DNA of 64,000 nt from Desulfobacula toluolica Tol2 (GTDB taxonomy: Bacteria > Desulfobacterota > Desulfobacteria > Desulfobacterales > Desulfobacteraceae). Below, one piece after another: positions 7,442 to 16,764 of this stretch. Position 1 is the first letter of the stretch. The number at the start of each line of letters is the position of its first letter. The notes beneath the pieces are model-generated. The model was not told where the DNA came from. It did not search any database and worked only from the letters and a program-made list of their open reading frames with translations. The position numbers were made by a program, and so were the translations under genes. The stretch covers positions 159,001 to 223,000 of the forward strand of contig NC_018645.1 in NCBI RefSeq assembly GCF_000307105.1, written 5' to 3'.

Positions 7442-9889
7442 CTATCCGATATCGGCAGTATACAGCCGCAGACTGTTTGTCACAACGGAGATGCTGCTGG
7501 CGGCCATGGCCAGGGCTGCCAGAATCGGGTGAAGCTGCCGCAAAAAATCGGGAAACATTTCAAATGGGGCCAGGATTCCGGCTGCAACGGGAATAAGAAC
7601 GATGTTATATACAAAAGCCAGAAACAGGTTCTGTTTTATGGTTGCCATGGTTTTCCGGCTGATTTTTATGGCCGTTGGAATACCGGTCAGTTTCCCGCCG
7701 GAAAGGATCACATCCCCGGTTTCAATTGCCACGTCGGTTCCCGTGCCAATGGCAAAGCCAATGTCTGCAATGGCAAGGGCAGGGGCGTCATTGATCCCGT
7801 CCCCAACCATCCCGACCCTGCCGTTGTTTTGCTGAAGCTCTTTTATTTTTTTTGATTTTTCTTCGGGCCTGACTTCGGCATAGACTTCATCCACACCTAC
7901 TTGCCGGGCAATGGCCCGGGCGGTTTGCACATTATCTCCGGTGAGCATGACCACATTGAGGTGTTCGGCGTGAAGCTGTTTGACGGCCTGTTCGGACTCG
8001 GGTTTTAAAACATCTGAAACAGACACAATTCCCAAAGCTTTTTTCCCTTTTGCCAGCATCATAACTGTTCTGCCTTTGTTCTGCAACACATTGATATCTT
8101 TTGTGATCTCTTTGGGCAGGCCCTGTTCATGTTCAAACCATCCGGGTTTGCCCAGTCTGAAAACCTGGTCATTTAGCCTGGCCTCTACGCCAAAACCGCT
8201 GTGAGCTTTAAACTGTACCGGATCAGTCAGGACAAGGCCTTTTTTTTGTGCAAACGCTACAATGGCTTTGCCTATGGGATGTTCAGACCCTTTTTCCAGG
8301 GAGGCAGCCAGGCTCAACAGGTCGTTGCCGGATAAACCTGATGTTTTTGCGGGAATCCAGTCCACCACAGTTGGCTTGCCCATGGTGACGGTGCCGGTTT
8401 TATCCAGCACAATGGTGTCCAGTTTTGCCGCATTTTCAAGTGCCTCACTTTTTTTGAACAAAATACCGTTTTCAGCTCCTTTTCCCGTACCCGCCATAAT
8501 TGCGGTGGGAGTGGCAAGGCCCAGGGCACACGGGCAGGCAATCACAAGCACGGCCACCATTCTTATCATGGAAGGGACAAATTCTCCGGTTACCCCCCAC
8601 CAGATGCCAAAGGTGATCAGGGCAATAGATATGACGGCCGGAACAAACACGGCCGCCACCTTGTCGGCCAGGGCCTGAATCGGGGCTTTGCTGCCCTGGG
8701 CTTCCCGTACCATTTGGATGATCCGGGACAAAGCCGTGTCTTTGCCCACCCGGGTGGCCTTGAATTTTAACAAGCCCTGAACGTTAACCGTGCCGCCGGT
8801 CACATCGTCGCCTGTTGTCTTGTCCACCGGGATGGGTTCACCGCTGAGCATGGATTCATCCACTGCGGATATGCCTTCAATGATCACTCCGTCAACGCAA
8901 ATTTTTTCTCCCGGTCTGATTACAATGATATCATTGACTTGAACCATGGATATGGGAATTTGTTGTTCTCTGCCATTTGCAATAATTGTGGCGGTTTTGG
9001 GCTGAAGTTTGATCAGTTTTTTTATGGCCCCGCCTGTTTTGCCTTTGGTTCGAGCTTCCAATAGCTTGCCGAATTTAATCAGGGTGATGATCACGGCAGA
9101 TGTTTCAAAATAAACATGCCCGCCAAGCCATGGCAGCACGAGTATGCAAAGCGAGTAAAAATAAGCAACCGAAGACCCCAGGGCAATCAATACATCCATG
9201 TTGGCGCTTTTGTTTTTTAAAGCCTTATAAGCTCCAACATAATAGTCCATGCCAGTATAAAACTGGACAGGTGTGGCCAGAAACAAAAAGAACCAGTTCA
9301 TCCATGAGGCATGGCTCCAGGAACCGATCAGGCCAAAGTCCCTTGACATGCTCATGATGAACAAGGGCAGGGCAAAAGCAGCCCCCACGATAAATTTCCG
9401 GGTCTGGTCGAGGATTTGTGCATGCCGGGCAATCTCTTCCACATCTTCTTCATTCTGATCCTCATCAGCCACAATCAAATCAAACCCGATTTTTTTGATC
9501 TCTGAAACAATCGTGTCAAGGGAAACAATGGACGGGATGTAATCGACAAGCAATTGTTCAGATGCAAAATTCACTGATGCAGATACCACGCCTCTTACCT
9601 TTTTGTTCAAGGTTCGTTCAATATTTGCGGCACAGTTGACGCAGCTCATACCGGTTATCGGCAGTTCTTTTGTGCTGACAGGAACCTTAAACCCCAGGTC
9701 ATGGATTTTATGAACAATGTCGGTTGTACGAATTTTATCCGAATCAAATGATATCATTGCCTGCTCGGCTGCGAAATTAACAGTGGCTTCTGTCACGCCA
9801 TCCAGTTTGCCCACGGTTCGTTCAATATTTGCAGAACAATTGGTGCAGCTCATACCGGTAATGGGAATGGTCAGGTTCTGTTTGTTCAT
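7442..9889 (-). CDS. copA: copper-exporting P1B-type ATPase
   Basis: This 815-aa inner-membrane P-type ATPase pumps Cu(I) out of the cytoplasm. Two N-terminal heavy-metal-associated domains carry GMSCTNC (about residue 13) and GMSCVNC (about 82). The membrane CPC metal site is in [15 protein letters not shown], the phosphorylated aspartate in [11 protein letters not shown], the dephosphorylation loop in LSGEPIPV, and the hinge motif is [16 protein letters not shown]. The HP dipeptide of P1B pumps is in [11 protein letters not shown]. The ATG is preceded by GGAG. A methyltransferase-like gene follows closely. No CueR or CopZ gene is visible nearby. Confidence 0.93.
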   Translation of the reverse strand: MNKQNLTIPITGMSCTNCSANIERTVGKLDGVTEATVNFAAEQAMISFDSDKIRTTDIVHKIHDLGFKVPVSTKELPITGMSCVNCAANIERTLNKKVRGVVSASVNFASEQLLVDYIPSIVSLDTIVSEIKKIGFDLIVADEDQNEEDVEEIARHAQILDQTRKFIVGAAFALPLFIMSMSRDFGLIGSWSHASWMNWFFLFLATPVQFYTGMDYYVGAYKALKNKSANMDVLIALGSSVAYFYSLCILVLPWLGGHVYFETSAVIITLIKFGKLLEARTKGKTGGAIKKLIKLQPKTATIIANGREQQIPISMVQVNDIIVIRPGEKICVDGVIIEGISAVDESMLSGEPIPVDKTTGDDVTGGTVNVQGLLKFKATRVGKDTALSRIIQMVREAQGSKAPIQALADKVAAVFVPAVISIALITFGIWWGVTGEFVPSMIRMVAVLVIACPCALGLATPTAIMAGTGKGAENGILFKKSEALENAAKLDTIVLDKTGTVTMGKPTVVDWIPAKTSGLSGNDLLSLAASLEKGSEHPIGKAIVAFAQKKGLVLTDPVQFKAHSGFGVEARLNDQVFRLGKPGWFEHEQGLPKEITKDINVLQNKGRTVMMLAKGKKALGIVSVSDVLKPESEQAVKQLHAEHLNVVMLTGDNVQTARAIARQVGVDEVYAEVRPEEKSKKIKELQQNNGRVGMVGDGINDAPALAIADIGFAIGTGTDVAIETGDVILSGGKLTGIPTAIKISRKTMATIKQNLFLAFVYNIVLIPVAAGILAPFEMFPDFLRQLHPILAALAMAASSISVVTNSLRLYTADIG

Positions 9890-10090
9890 AAAAGGTCTCC
9901 CAAAATTATTGTTTTCAGGGCTTGATCACAATGAACCAATGGTGACCCCTGCCAATGGCCAATGTTATAATAACGCCCTGTTTTCATTTGTACAAAATTG
10001 CAGCATGATGTGCTGTCATGTGCATCAGAATCTAATTATAACCATAAATTATTCATTTGCAAAACTTGCAGGATTTCAATATTTTGGAGC

Positions 10091-11005
10091 ATGATCGTTT
10101 TGAATGCAATATTCCCGATATTTATACTGCTGTTGCTTGGCAGTCTTCTCAAACATTTTGGCATCACCAATAAAATTTTTTTAAAAACCGCTGACAAATT
10201 GGTGTATTTTATTTTTTTTCCTGCCATGCTGTTTTGGAAAATCGGCAGTTCAGCCCCGGACAAGGGCGTCAGTGTGGATTTATGCGCGGCTTCCATTCTG
10301 GCGGTGGTCATTGTCTATTTGTTAAGCCTTTTGTTCATTCGATGGTTTCATATCCCGGGTTTTCAGGCAGGATCTTTTTCCCAGGCATGCTACCGGTTTA
10401 ACACCTATATCGGCATGGCCATTGTCATGACAACCCTTGGCGAATCAGGCATCAGATATTTTGGCATCCTCATCGGATTTGCAATCCCCATTATTAACGT
10501 ACTGGCCGTTGGCACTTTGATCTGGCATTCCAATAAGAAGAAAAGCCTTGGGCAAAACATCATGTATCTTCTCAAGGCATTGATTTTTAATCCGTTAATC
10601 CTCGGGTGTGTTGCGGGAATTGTTTTTTCCCGGTTCCAGCTGTCATTTGCTGTTTTCATTGACAACACGTTCCGACTTATGACATCGGTCACCATGCCCC
10701 TGGCCCTGATTTCCATTGGCGGTTCATTGACTCTTGCAGGGCTCAAGCAGAACATAAAACTGTCTTTTCTTGCAGCGGGTTTAAAATTGCTGATACTGCC
10801 GGTGATCGGATGTTTGCTTTTAAAATCATTTTTCATTACCGGCGTTCCTTTTAAGGCCGGGATGATTTTTTTTGCCCTGCCCACTTCAACAGCCATCTAT
10901 GTTCTTTCAGCCCAGCTGGACAGCGATACTCAAATGGCTTCTGCAGCAATCATGCTGTCGACATTGCTTTCTTTTGTTTCACTGTCTGCCGTACTTTTAA
11001 TATAA
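10091..11005 (+). CDS. AEC-family membrane carrier
   Basis: The protein of about 304 aa has roughly ten hydrophobic helices and fits the auxin-efflux-carrier (AEC) family of bacterial permeases, often for malate, malonate or other organic acids. The start is set at the ATG at 10091 (MIVLNAIFPIFILLLLGSLLK), where GGAG immediately precedes and the first helix begins. An upstream in-frame start would add a Cys/His-rich, non-family tail. Family hallmarks are PIFILLLLG near the N-terminus, SIGGSLTLAGLKQ in the middle, and FFALPTSTAIYVLSAQLDSD. It lies upstream of mobile-element debris and appears to belong to the ordinary chromosome rather than the catabolic island. Confidence 0.75.
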   Translation: MIVLNAIFPIFILLLLGSLLKHFGITNKIFLKTADKLVYFIFFPAMLFWKIGSSAPDKGVSVDLCAASILAVVIVYLLSLLFIRWFHIPGFQAGSFSQACYRFNTYIGMAIVMTTLGESGIRYFGILIGFAIPIINVLAVGTLIWHSNKKKSLGQNIMYLLKALIFNPLILGCVAGIVFSRFQLSFAVFIDNTFRLMTSVTMPLALISIGGSLTLAGLKQNIKLSFLAAGLKLLILPVIGCLLLKSFFITGVPFKAGMIFFALPTSTAIYVLSAQLDSDTQMASAAIMLSTLLSFVSLSAVLLI

Positions 11006-11087
11006 CTGCCACGGGCAGACCTGGTCATTTAACTTGTTTGTCATTTAATTTTTTCATCATAAAAGAGATTACTATAAAAGATATTTT

Positions 11088-11216
11088 GTGCCTGGTCAAA
11101 CATCTTAAACATCTTGAAAAAGCCTTGTGGAAAAACATCAGAGTCTGGTAGATATAGCTAAGCATTTTGAACCTTTTTTTATAGAGTTCACAGCTTAGAA
11201 TATTATAAATAAAGCA
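11088..11216. repeat. dispersed repeat R1, left copy
   Basis: About 129 bp match 49437-49566 in the same orientation with only scattered substitutions. Read on the minus strand, both copies encode nearly the same peptide (CFIYNILSC...KKRFKMLSYIYQ...KAFSRC), suggesting a fragment of a former gene, perhaps from a mobile element. No family was recognised. Confidence 0.75.
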
Positions 11217-11521
11217 ATTTATTTTAGGAATTTTAACAACCATCAAATCCTCCAAGATTTAATGTGTTCCTATTAAATAAAAAATATGAACTAAATTGAA
11301 AAATTGCAAGCCTTTATAATTCCAGCATTCTTCAAAAAATGCTTTACAATTTCTGAAGCGATACCGCTATTTTCAAGAACTTCACCAAAAAAAAGTCTTA
11401 ACTACTTTTTGGTACAGATGAAGGATGCCATAATTTCTTTTAAAATTTTTAGATAAAAAGCCATGAGTTACAATTTTAGAAAAACTACCCGCACTTATTG
11501 AGAAGTTACACCGTACGGCTC

Positions 11522-11688
11522 AAACAGGAAGATTTAGACGCCCCAGTATTAACCCTGATTGAGGAGGGGAGGTCTTATCGATTTATTGCAAGAGAACTCA
11601 ATATAAGCAAAAATACTGTTTTGGGCATCGTTCAGCGACACCGTGAATAAATTTGACACTTGGTAGTGCGAATGTTGGGATTACCCCT
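11522..11688 (+). pseudogene. dispersed repeat R2, left copy: helix-turn-helix ORF remnant
   Basis: These 167 bp reappear inverted at 49031-49197 with about four differences. The plus strand encodes QEDLDAPVLTLIEEG then SYRFIARELNISKNTVLGIV, a helix-turn-helix of the type found in transposases and resolvases. The reading frame stops at 11650, and an upstream in-frame stop lies near 11478, so it is a fragment. Together with R1 it marks the left boundary of the catabolic island. The 11006-11930 gap holds R1, R2 and the IS1595-like fragment but no intact gene. Confidence 0.6.
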
Positions 11689-11875
11689 AATTAAACTATG
11701 GCTGATGGGAACACATCAAGGAGAAGTCTCTCCAAAGAATCTGGCTGGTTATTTGGATGAGTATGCTTCTATGTTTAAGCGACGATTGTCTACACATAGA
11801 GGTAAGCTTTTTTACAGGCTTATGCAAAAGGCGGTATTGACCTGTCCCATATCAAGGCAGGAGATTATCGCCTAA
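11689..11875 (+). pseudogene. IS1595-family (ISXO2-like) transposase C-terminal fragment
   Basis: About 60 codons after R2 read KLWLMGTHQGEVSPKNLAGY then LDEYASMFKRRLSTHRGKLFYRLMQKAV. This matches the remembered C-terminal pattern of ISXO2-like transposases (GTH.GVSPKHLQ.YLDEF.FRFNRR...R..LFYRLL..AV). The catalytic N-terminal part is missing, so this is a dead remnant. Confidence 0.6.
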
Positions 11876-11930
11876 AAATTTTAGCTCATACTATGTGTGT
11901 TATGAGCTTAACTTAAGCGGATACCCAGTT

Positions 11931-13178
11931 TCAATCTATTCGATCCTCGAAATCATTTAAGACCGAAATATTCACCACAACGGACCGGCAAAGCAAATCC
12001 AGGACATCCTCTATTTCCTGCATCATGTCAATGGGTTTTTCTTTGCTCAAGATCAACCATCTTGTGGCAAGATGGTTGAACGCTCCGACAAATAAATGTC
12101 TAAACAACCGGGGGTTGATGGATTTTCTAAAAACGCATTGTTCCTTCCCTTCCTCTAATATGTCTTCTAAAATGGAGATATAATTAATATAATCTTTATA
12201 AACGGGTGAAGCATAAAATTGTTTGTTTAATTTGATATCCAGTAAAAAAACCCTTAAGAAATCCCTATCGCCCATAAATGTTGTGAACAATAACCGGATG
12301 AATCGACGCAGCTTTCTGACGGGCATTTTTATATTAAACATTTCCCCCATGCTGTTCTTCAGAGCACAAAATCGTTTTTTAGGAATTGAAAAGAGCATGT
12401 CTTTTTTATTGTCGAAATATGTATAAATGGTTCCCTCTGCCACATTGGCGGCACCTGCGATGTCACTAATGGTCGCCGTATTATACCCTTTATTCGAAAA
12501 CACCTGGATCGCGGCCTTTAGTATTCTGTTTTCTTTATCGTCATTGTTGCCGGGGGGTGGGGTTTCGTTTTTCGAAATAATGGCAAATATCAAATCCATA
12601 ATTCCGGAAAAATCCGACAAGGTAGATTCAATTTCTTTGGAAGCTAAACAGCTCAAGGATTCTTCATCCAGCAACCCGAAAATTAGGTTTCGAACGAGAA
12701 TTACATTGATATCCGGTCGAAAGACATTCTCATCAACCCCCTGTTGCAGGATTTGAGACATGAATCTGGTATATCCCCTTAGGGTGTTGTATCCTTCATG
12801 GGTATAAAAATTTTTATTGGATCGGCATTCAAACAAGAGGGCTTTTAAAATCTGCGTCCCCCCCGGCACCCGATCGTTAATATAAAGATGATACCATATC
12901 ATTTTGCCGAGTTTCGATGCCGGGTCCAATATTCCCTCCAGATGAAGCTTTAGATCTTTTTCTATATCCTTTAATTTGTCCGACAGGGCATAAAACAGCA
13001 AGTCTTCCTTGTTTTTGAAATAGTTATAAATAATGGAATCGGCAATCCCGGCTTTTTTGGCTATTTCAGAAATGTTCGAATCCATAAGGGATTTCTGGGA
13101 AAAAATTTCCTGTGCTGCTTTTAGGATCAGTTTTCTGCGATTATTGTTTACCTCTTTTTTCTTTTCTCCCACGCCCAC
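11931..13178 (-). CDS. fused double TetR-family regulator
   Basis: This 415-aa protein contains two complete TetR-like repressors in series. The first has a helix-turn-helix at about residues 34-62 (SEIAKKAGIADSIIYNYFKNKEDLL) and its own all-helical ligand domain. After a Pro/Asn-rich linker (TPPPGNNDDKEN, about 205-216) a second begins (ILKAAIQVFSNKGYNTATISD, helix-turn-helix to about 255), followed by another ligand domain. Usual TetR proteins are near 200 aa. The start is uncertain: a GTG at 13178 without a strong Shine-Dalgarno. It lies downstream of, and codirectional with, the bss genes. Palindromes upstream (13297-13309 and 13365-13379) may be its operators. I infer a role in sensing the aromatic substrate or a CoA intermediate. 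Confidence 0.85.
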   Translation of the reverse strand: MGVGEKKKEVNNNRRKLILKAAQEIFSQKSLMDSNISEIAKKAGIADSIIYNYFKNKEDLLFYALSDKLKDIEKDLKLHLEGILDPASKLGKMIWYHLYINDRVPGGTQILKALLFECRSNKNFYTHEGYNTLRGYTRFMSQILQQGVDENVFRPDINVILVRNLIFGLLDEESLSCLASKEIESTLSDFSGIMDLIFAIISKNETPPPGNNDDKENRILKAAIQVFSNKGYNTATISDIAGAANVAEGTIYTYFDNKKDMLFSIPKKRFCALKNSMGEMFNIKMPVRKLRRFIRLLFTTFMGDRDFLRVFLLDIKLNKQFYASPVYKDYINYISILEDILEEGKEQCVFRKSINPRLFRHLFVGAFNHLATRWLILSKEKPIDMMQEIEDVLDLLCRSVVVNISVLNDFEDRID

Positions 13179-13296
13179 CTCAATTTTTTTTCAAGCTCAC
13201 AGCGACAAACATCTCATATGGTGACACTGTAAACTCATTTTTATTTATGAACACTATTCTTTTCAAATTTAGCTAAAATATGCAACAACTAAAAAA

Positions 13297-13379
13297 CGTA
13301 ACGGCTACGAATTGTGATTCAAAATATTTATTTTTTATTATGATTTCAGATGTCTTTATAAATTTTACGGAAGCCGTAA
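13297..13379. promoter_or_regulatory. two palindromes upstream of the double TetR gene
   Basis: TTACGG-AAG-CCGTAA (13365-13379) is a perfect 6-bp inverted repeat, and CGTA-ACGGC-TACG (13297-13309) is a related palindrome with the same CGG/CCG core. Both lie in the 286-bp gap between bssF and the regulator, the usual place for TetR-type operators. Confidence 0.45.
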
Positions 13380-13464
13380 TGGGTGTTGTTCCTTTAGAAA
13401 TCCTTGATATTTAACTTCATATCCATTGAATATCATTCATAATGATGCCATCTTTCCGGCAATA

Positions 13465-15165
13465 TTACAGGGTATGCCTTAAAAGAGATTTAACAAGATC
13501 CGGCAGGTCATTTATGTTGTCAAGAAACTGTACCAGTTTGCCATATTCTTTCCTGAGAGACTGTTTGCTTGACGGTCCGCAGTCAATTCCCAATGTCAAC
13601 AGATGAATGTTCTTTTTTTTGCAAAACGTTATTGCATCGGTGACCCCGCATCCCCAGTTGGATGCCCCATCCGTGATATGGATAATAAAGGATCTTTTGG
13701 GGCTGATCTTCATGTTCAGGGCTGTTGCAATGATGGCCTCGCCCGAGGCTGTTTGCCCATGAGACATGACCGTGAAAAACTCCCCTTTCAGATAAAGTTC
13801 GGTTAACCGGCAGATGTTTTTGACTTCATTATAAGCAAAAATTTTTGCGTTGTTGCAATAAAGGGTAATAACGGAAAATAATGTTTGAAATATTGTTTCT
13901 GTTTTGGCCCACCTGTTTGGTTCCGACATTGAACCGGTTGCATCTACCAGAAGAACAAAATTATTTTGAACCTGAAATTTTCTTTTTTTCAATTGGAAAG
14001 CAGTGCCGTTTGTGACTGCCCTGTACAATCTTCGGCGATCTATCTTCCCGGAGGTCAAGCCTCGGTTGTAATGGGTTATCCGATGGGCAATCATCTTGAA
14101 TTCATTTTGCAACAGATGGAATAGGGCCTTATCTATCTTGTTTTTCGCCGGCATAACAATGTCGCTGCCTTCTATTTGAACGACGTCATCCACATTTTTT
14201 ACATTGGATTTTACTTTATCCGTAAAATCAGTATTTTGTTTTTTGATGGCCCTTTCTATCGGTTCAACAAGGCTTATAAGTGTAGCCTTTATTGCCTTTT
14301 TTTCTTTGTCTTCTTTTTCAAGGTCTTCTCTTGTTTTATCGGAAAGAAGAAATGGATCCGAGCTGTCACCGGGCCAAAATTTAATATACTCCAGGAGTTT
14401 TGGCCAAATGGATAAATAAAGTTCAAGTCTAAAACTTATACGTTCCGTAACCCCTGTGATATCAGGGCATTTATTTCTTAATGGATCAACAATGGAATTT
14501 AATAATGCCGCAGGTTTCTTATAAAATTTTTCCAGGCTTCCCCTTTCTAAAAGCCCCCCGACCGACCTGTCAATATAGTCTTCTTTATATTTTTCCCCGT
14601 TTCTATCCGCCGCCATACTCCACCAGATATGAAAAAGCTCGGTTACCGTGGGGGGCTGAATAAGTTGTTTGGCATTTTTACGGATGGCCCATTCCCTGGC
14701 TTTTTCAGTATAATTTCCAAGGATACTCCGGTTGGAAAGACAATCCAGATAAATTTTTTCGCACATGTCCAAATATAAATGGAGTTTATATGCATAATGA
14801 GGCGGTAATTCAAGCCGGGCCAGGGCCGTTTTTTTGACTCGTTCGCTCCATTCGGTTTTTTCCAGGGCACTTTGTACCGTCAATCCGACCATAATATCCG
14901 TTTTGGAAGGTGGAATGGGGTATTTTCCCATGATGGGTGTCGGATCAAGGGCAATGCCGTGTTTGAGTGTCATGCCGGACCAGACAATGTCCCCCACATT
15001 TCTGCCGATATGGGAACCGATTTTTCTCAATGCCTGCAATAATCTGGCCAGTTCAACGATTTCAACGGGTGATTTATTTCTCCTCCAGAATTCAGAATAG
15101 CCGTCTTCTCCAGTAATATGGAACCTCTTGATTGCCTCGGTTTGGTTGCTGATTTCGTGGTGCAT
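13465..15165 (-). CDS. bssF: VWA-domain protein, BssF-like partner of a MoxR ATPase
   Basis: This 566-aa cytosolic protein has a long N-terminal helical region and a C-terminal von Willebrand factor A domain from about residue 395. The metal-ion site is a DxTxS variant (VLLVDATGSMSEPN), with SHGQTASGEAI and FIIHITDGASNWGCG further on. VWA proteins paired with MoxR-type AAA ATPases act as cofactor-insertion or remodelling chaperones. Genes of this pair follow bss genes in known toluene degraders. The GGAGG ribosome site 6 bases before ATG 15165 supports the start. I infer a role in assembly or repair of the glycyl radical enzyme. The bssF name is positional. Confidence 0.7.
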   Translation of the reverse strand: MHHEISNQTEAIKRFHITGEDGYSEFWRRNKSPVEIVELARLLQALRKIGSHIGRNVGDIVWSGMTLKHGIALDPTPIMGKYPIPPSKTDIMVGLTVQSALEKTEWSERVKKTALARLELPPHYAYKLHLYLDMCEKIYLDCLSNRSILGNYTEKAREWAIRKNAKQLIQPPTVTELFHIWWSMAADRNGEKYKEDYIDRSVGGLLERGSLEKFYKKPAALLNSIVDPLRNKCPDITGVTERISFRLELYLSIWPKLLEYIKFWPGDSSDPFLLSDKTREDLEKEDKEKKAIKATLISLVEPIERAIKKQNTDFTDKVKSNVKNVDDVVQIEGSDIVMPAKNKIDKALFHLLQNEFKMIAHRITHYNRGLTSGKIDRRRLYRAVTNGTAFQLKKRKFQVQNNFVLLVDATGSMSEPNRWAKTETIFQTLFSVITLYCNNAKIFAYNEVKNICRLTELYLKGEFFTVMSHGQTASGEAIIATALNMKISPKRSFIIHITDGASNWGCGVTDAITFCKKKNIHLLTLGIDCGPSSKQSLRKEYGKLVQFLDNINDLPDLVKSLLRHTL

Positions 15166-15245
15166 TGAGAACCTCCGGGAATTTTAAAATAAATACCTGA
15201 GAATTAATTCTATCAGTTTTTCCAAGCAATTCTATAACATGGTTT

Positions 15246-16139
15246 TTATCTGAATGCTTGTGCATATTCCTGCACCACATTTTTGGTGAACAGCAGAAAA
15301 TCGGCGTTACCCTTTTCCAGAAGGCCTTTTTCCATATGAAGAGAAATCAGGATGGACTCCAAGGTTTCCTTGTTGGTCTGGAGGCTGATGGAAATGGCTT
15401 CTCTTAAAGTTGCTTCCGCCGCTATCATTTCTCCAATCATAAGTGTTGTTCGGGTCGATATTTCAACCGGTAATTCGGAATTGCTTCTCAATGTATTGAC
15501 AACATCCAATATTTCGCCGGCCTGTTTCTGGCTCACCCCGGTCTTTTTTATTAAAATTTCCTTTTCAACCTCGTTGGGCAGGTAGTCCATGAGGTGAATG
15601 TAAAAGCGGTCACGAAGTGCGGGATCCAACAGTTCGGTACCGATAAATTCATCTCCTTCATTGAGTGTGGCAAAAAAAACAACGCCCTCTGCCACGTCCA
15701 GAAGACCCAGTTCATCCATCCACACCTGACGGTCGTCAGACAGGAGGGAAAAAAGCATGTTCAGCGCTTTCGGGTTTTCAGGACGGTTGATTTCCTCCAG
15801 ATGAATCACACAGCCGGGAGTCTGGATCGCCTGGGGGAACAGAAACTGTTTATACCTGGTTTCGCCGTTTTCCAGGGCATATTCACCAAAAAGTTGCCCG
15901 GGTTCCGAAAGAATACCCACCTGAAAGGTTGCCAGCGGACGCTCATACACTGCGGCGTATTGCCTGACAAGCGAAGATTTTCCACAGCCCTGTCTGCCGG
16001 CAACGAGTATATTGATCGGGTGTTTTGCGGATATCTTATGGACCTTGTCCAGAATTCCCAGCGTTTCATTGTTAATATAATAGTAAGGGTCTTCCTTGGG
16101 TATCCTTGGCTTTACATGATTATTCATTAAAGTTTGCAC
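15246..16139 (-). CDS. bssE: MoxR-type AAA+ ATPase, BssE-like chaperone
   Basis: This 297-aa AAA+ protein shows Walker A GRQGCGKSSLV (about residues 48-58), Walker B VIHLEEINRPEN, sensor VVFFATLNEGDEF and the arginine-finger region LDPALRDRFYIHLMDYLP. This is the MoxR/CoxD layout. It uses a GTG start at 16139, 8 bases after GGAG. The later ATG at 16127 is badly spaced. In Thauera and Aromatoleum a similar ATPase gene (bssE/tutH) is in the bss operon and is thought to act as a chaperone for benzylsuccinate synthase. A VWA partner follows at 13465-15165. A 328-bp gap with a MITE separates it from bssB. Confidence 0.8.
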   Translation of the reverse strand: MQTLMNNHVKPRIPKEDPYYYINNETLGILDKVHKISAKHPINILVAGRQGCGKSSLVRQYAAVYERPLATFQVGILSEPGQLFGEYALENGETRYKQFLFPQAIQTPGCVIHLEEINRPENPKALNMLFSLLSDDRQVWMDELGLLDVAEGVVFFATLNEGDEFIGTELLDPALRDRFYIHLMDYLPNEVEKEILIKKTGVSQKQAGEILDVVNTLRSNSELPVEISTRTTLMIGEMIAAEATLREAISISLQTNKETLESILISLHMEKGLLEKGNADFLLFTKNVVQEYAQAFR

Positions 16140-16158
16140 GTCATTTTCTCCTTCAACA

Positions 16159-16190
16159 GATTTATGAATATTCAGATTTATGAATATTCT
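16159..16190. repeat. short tandem duplication
   Basis: The 16-mer AGATTTATGAATATTC occurs twice head to tail just upstream of the bssE ribosome site. It may be a slippage product or a paired binding site. Confidence 0.4.
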
Positions 16191-16247
16191 TACCGCTTAC
16201 TTTGGTTTATATGCCAATGGTGTCTGCCGTTTTCCTAATTGGTAAAA

Positions 16248-16276
16248 CCGGTCGTAAAGTCTTGTGCTACGACCGG
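16248..16276. other. intergenic hairpin upstream of bssE
   Basis: CCGGTCGTA (16248-16256) pairs perfectly with TACGACCGG (16268-16276) across an 11-nt loop. There is no poly-T tract. It sits between the MITE and bssE and could act in mRNA processing or stability, leading to differential expression of the enzyme and its chaperones. Confidence 0.45.
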
Positions 16277-16295
16277 CAGTGTTATTAATAAATAG

Positions 16296-16468
16296 AGTTA
16301 AACCTGGGGTGTCTAAAAATCCGCTTTCCGAGTCATTTTTTTTGTTCGGTTTTTGGACCTGGCCATATTGACTTAGAAAGTTGTTTTGAAAGGCTTTTCA
16401 GCACATAGCAAGAGGCCCAAAAACTGAGCAAGCGCAAATGGAAGATTTAGACACCCCAAGTTAAACCT
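16296..16468. mobile_element. MITE-like element with terminal inverted repeats and target duplication
   Basis: TGGGGTGTCTAAA (16305-16317) and its exact inverse (16446-16458) bound a 154-bp non-coding unit with further imperfect inner pairing (GGTTTTTGGACC / GGCCCAAAAACTG). Directly outside both ends is the same 10-mer, AGTTAAACCT (16296-16305 and 16459-16468), as expected of a target-site duplication. The right copy touches the bssB stop codon, so the insertion fell immediately behind bssB. The terminal sequence resembles that inside R2 (TTTAGACGCCCCA). Confidence 0.65.
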
Positions 16469-16689
16469 TATACATGTTCCCTGAAGCTCAATTTTCCTTC
16501 TTCATGGCGAGAGCATGTCATATTATGAACATCCCTGACCCATCGTTTCCAAACCGCTCCGGCACTGGTTCTGTTAACCGTGCATTGACCCTGATCGGGA
16601 TTTGTGGGGTCTGCAATCTCCCACTTGCAACTCCTGCAAGGTTTTTTTGTGTCTTTTTCCATGTAAAGTTGAGTTTTAACTACGCTCAT
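16468..16689 (-). CDS. bssB: benzylsuccinate synthase-type beta subunit
   Basis: This 73-aa protein has four cysteines (CRSC near residue 18, QC near 36, TC near 59) that can hold one HiPIP-like [4Fe-4S] cluster. The conserved tail WKRWVRDVHNMTCSRHEEGK with SFREHV is, from memory, typical of BssB-type subunits of fumarate-adding enzymes. The cluster is structural and limits access to the alpha-subunit active site. AGGAGA precedes the ATG. It lies 75 bp downstream of bssA, keeping the D-C-A-B gene order of denitrifying toluene degraders. The MITE abuts its stop codon. Confidence 0.8.
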   Translation of the reverse strand: MSVVKTQLYMEKDTKKPCRSCKWEIADPTNPDQGQCTVNRTSAGAVWKRWVRDVHNMTCSRHEEGKLSFREHV

Positions 16690-16764
16690 GGGGATTCTCC
16701 TTAAATTTTAAGTTTAGGAGAGCAACCGCAGTCTTGGATGCTCCCCGAATCAACATAATTAATA

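Noticed and set aside
7094-7855. A 253-codon plus-strand frame
   Set aside because: It lies wholly opposite copA and the methyltransferase, which have clear motifs, and it shows no protein family features.
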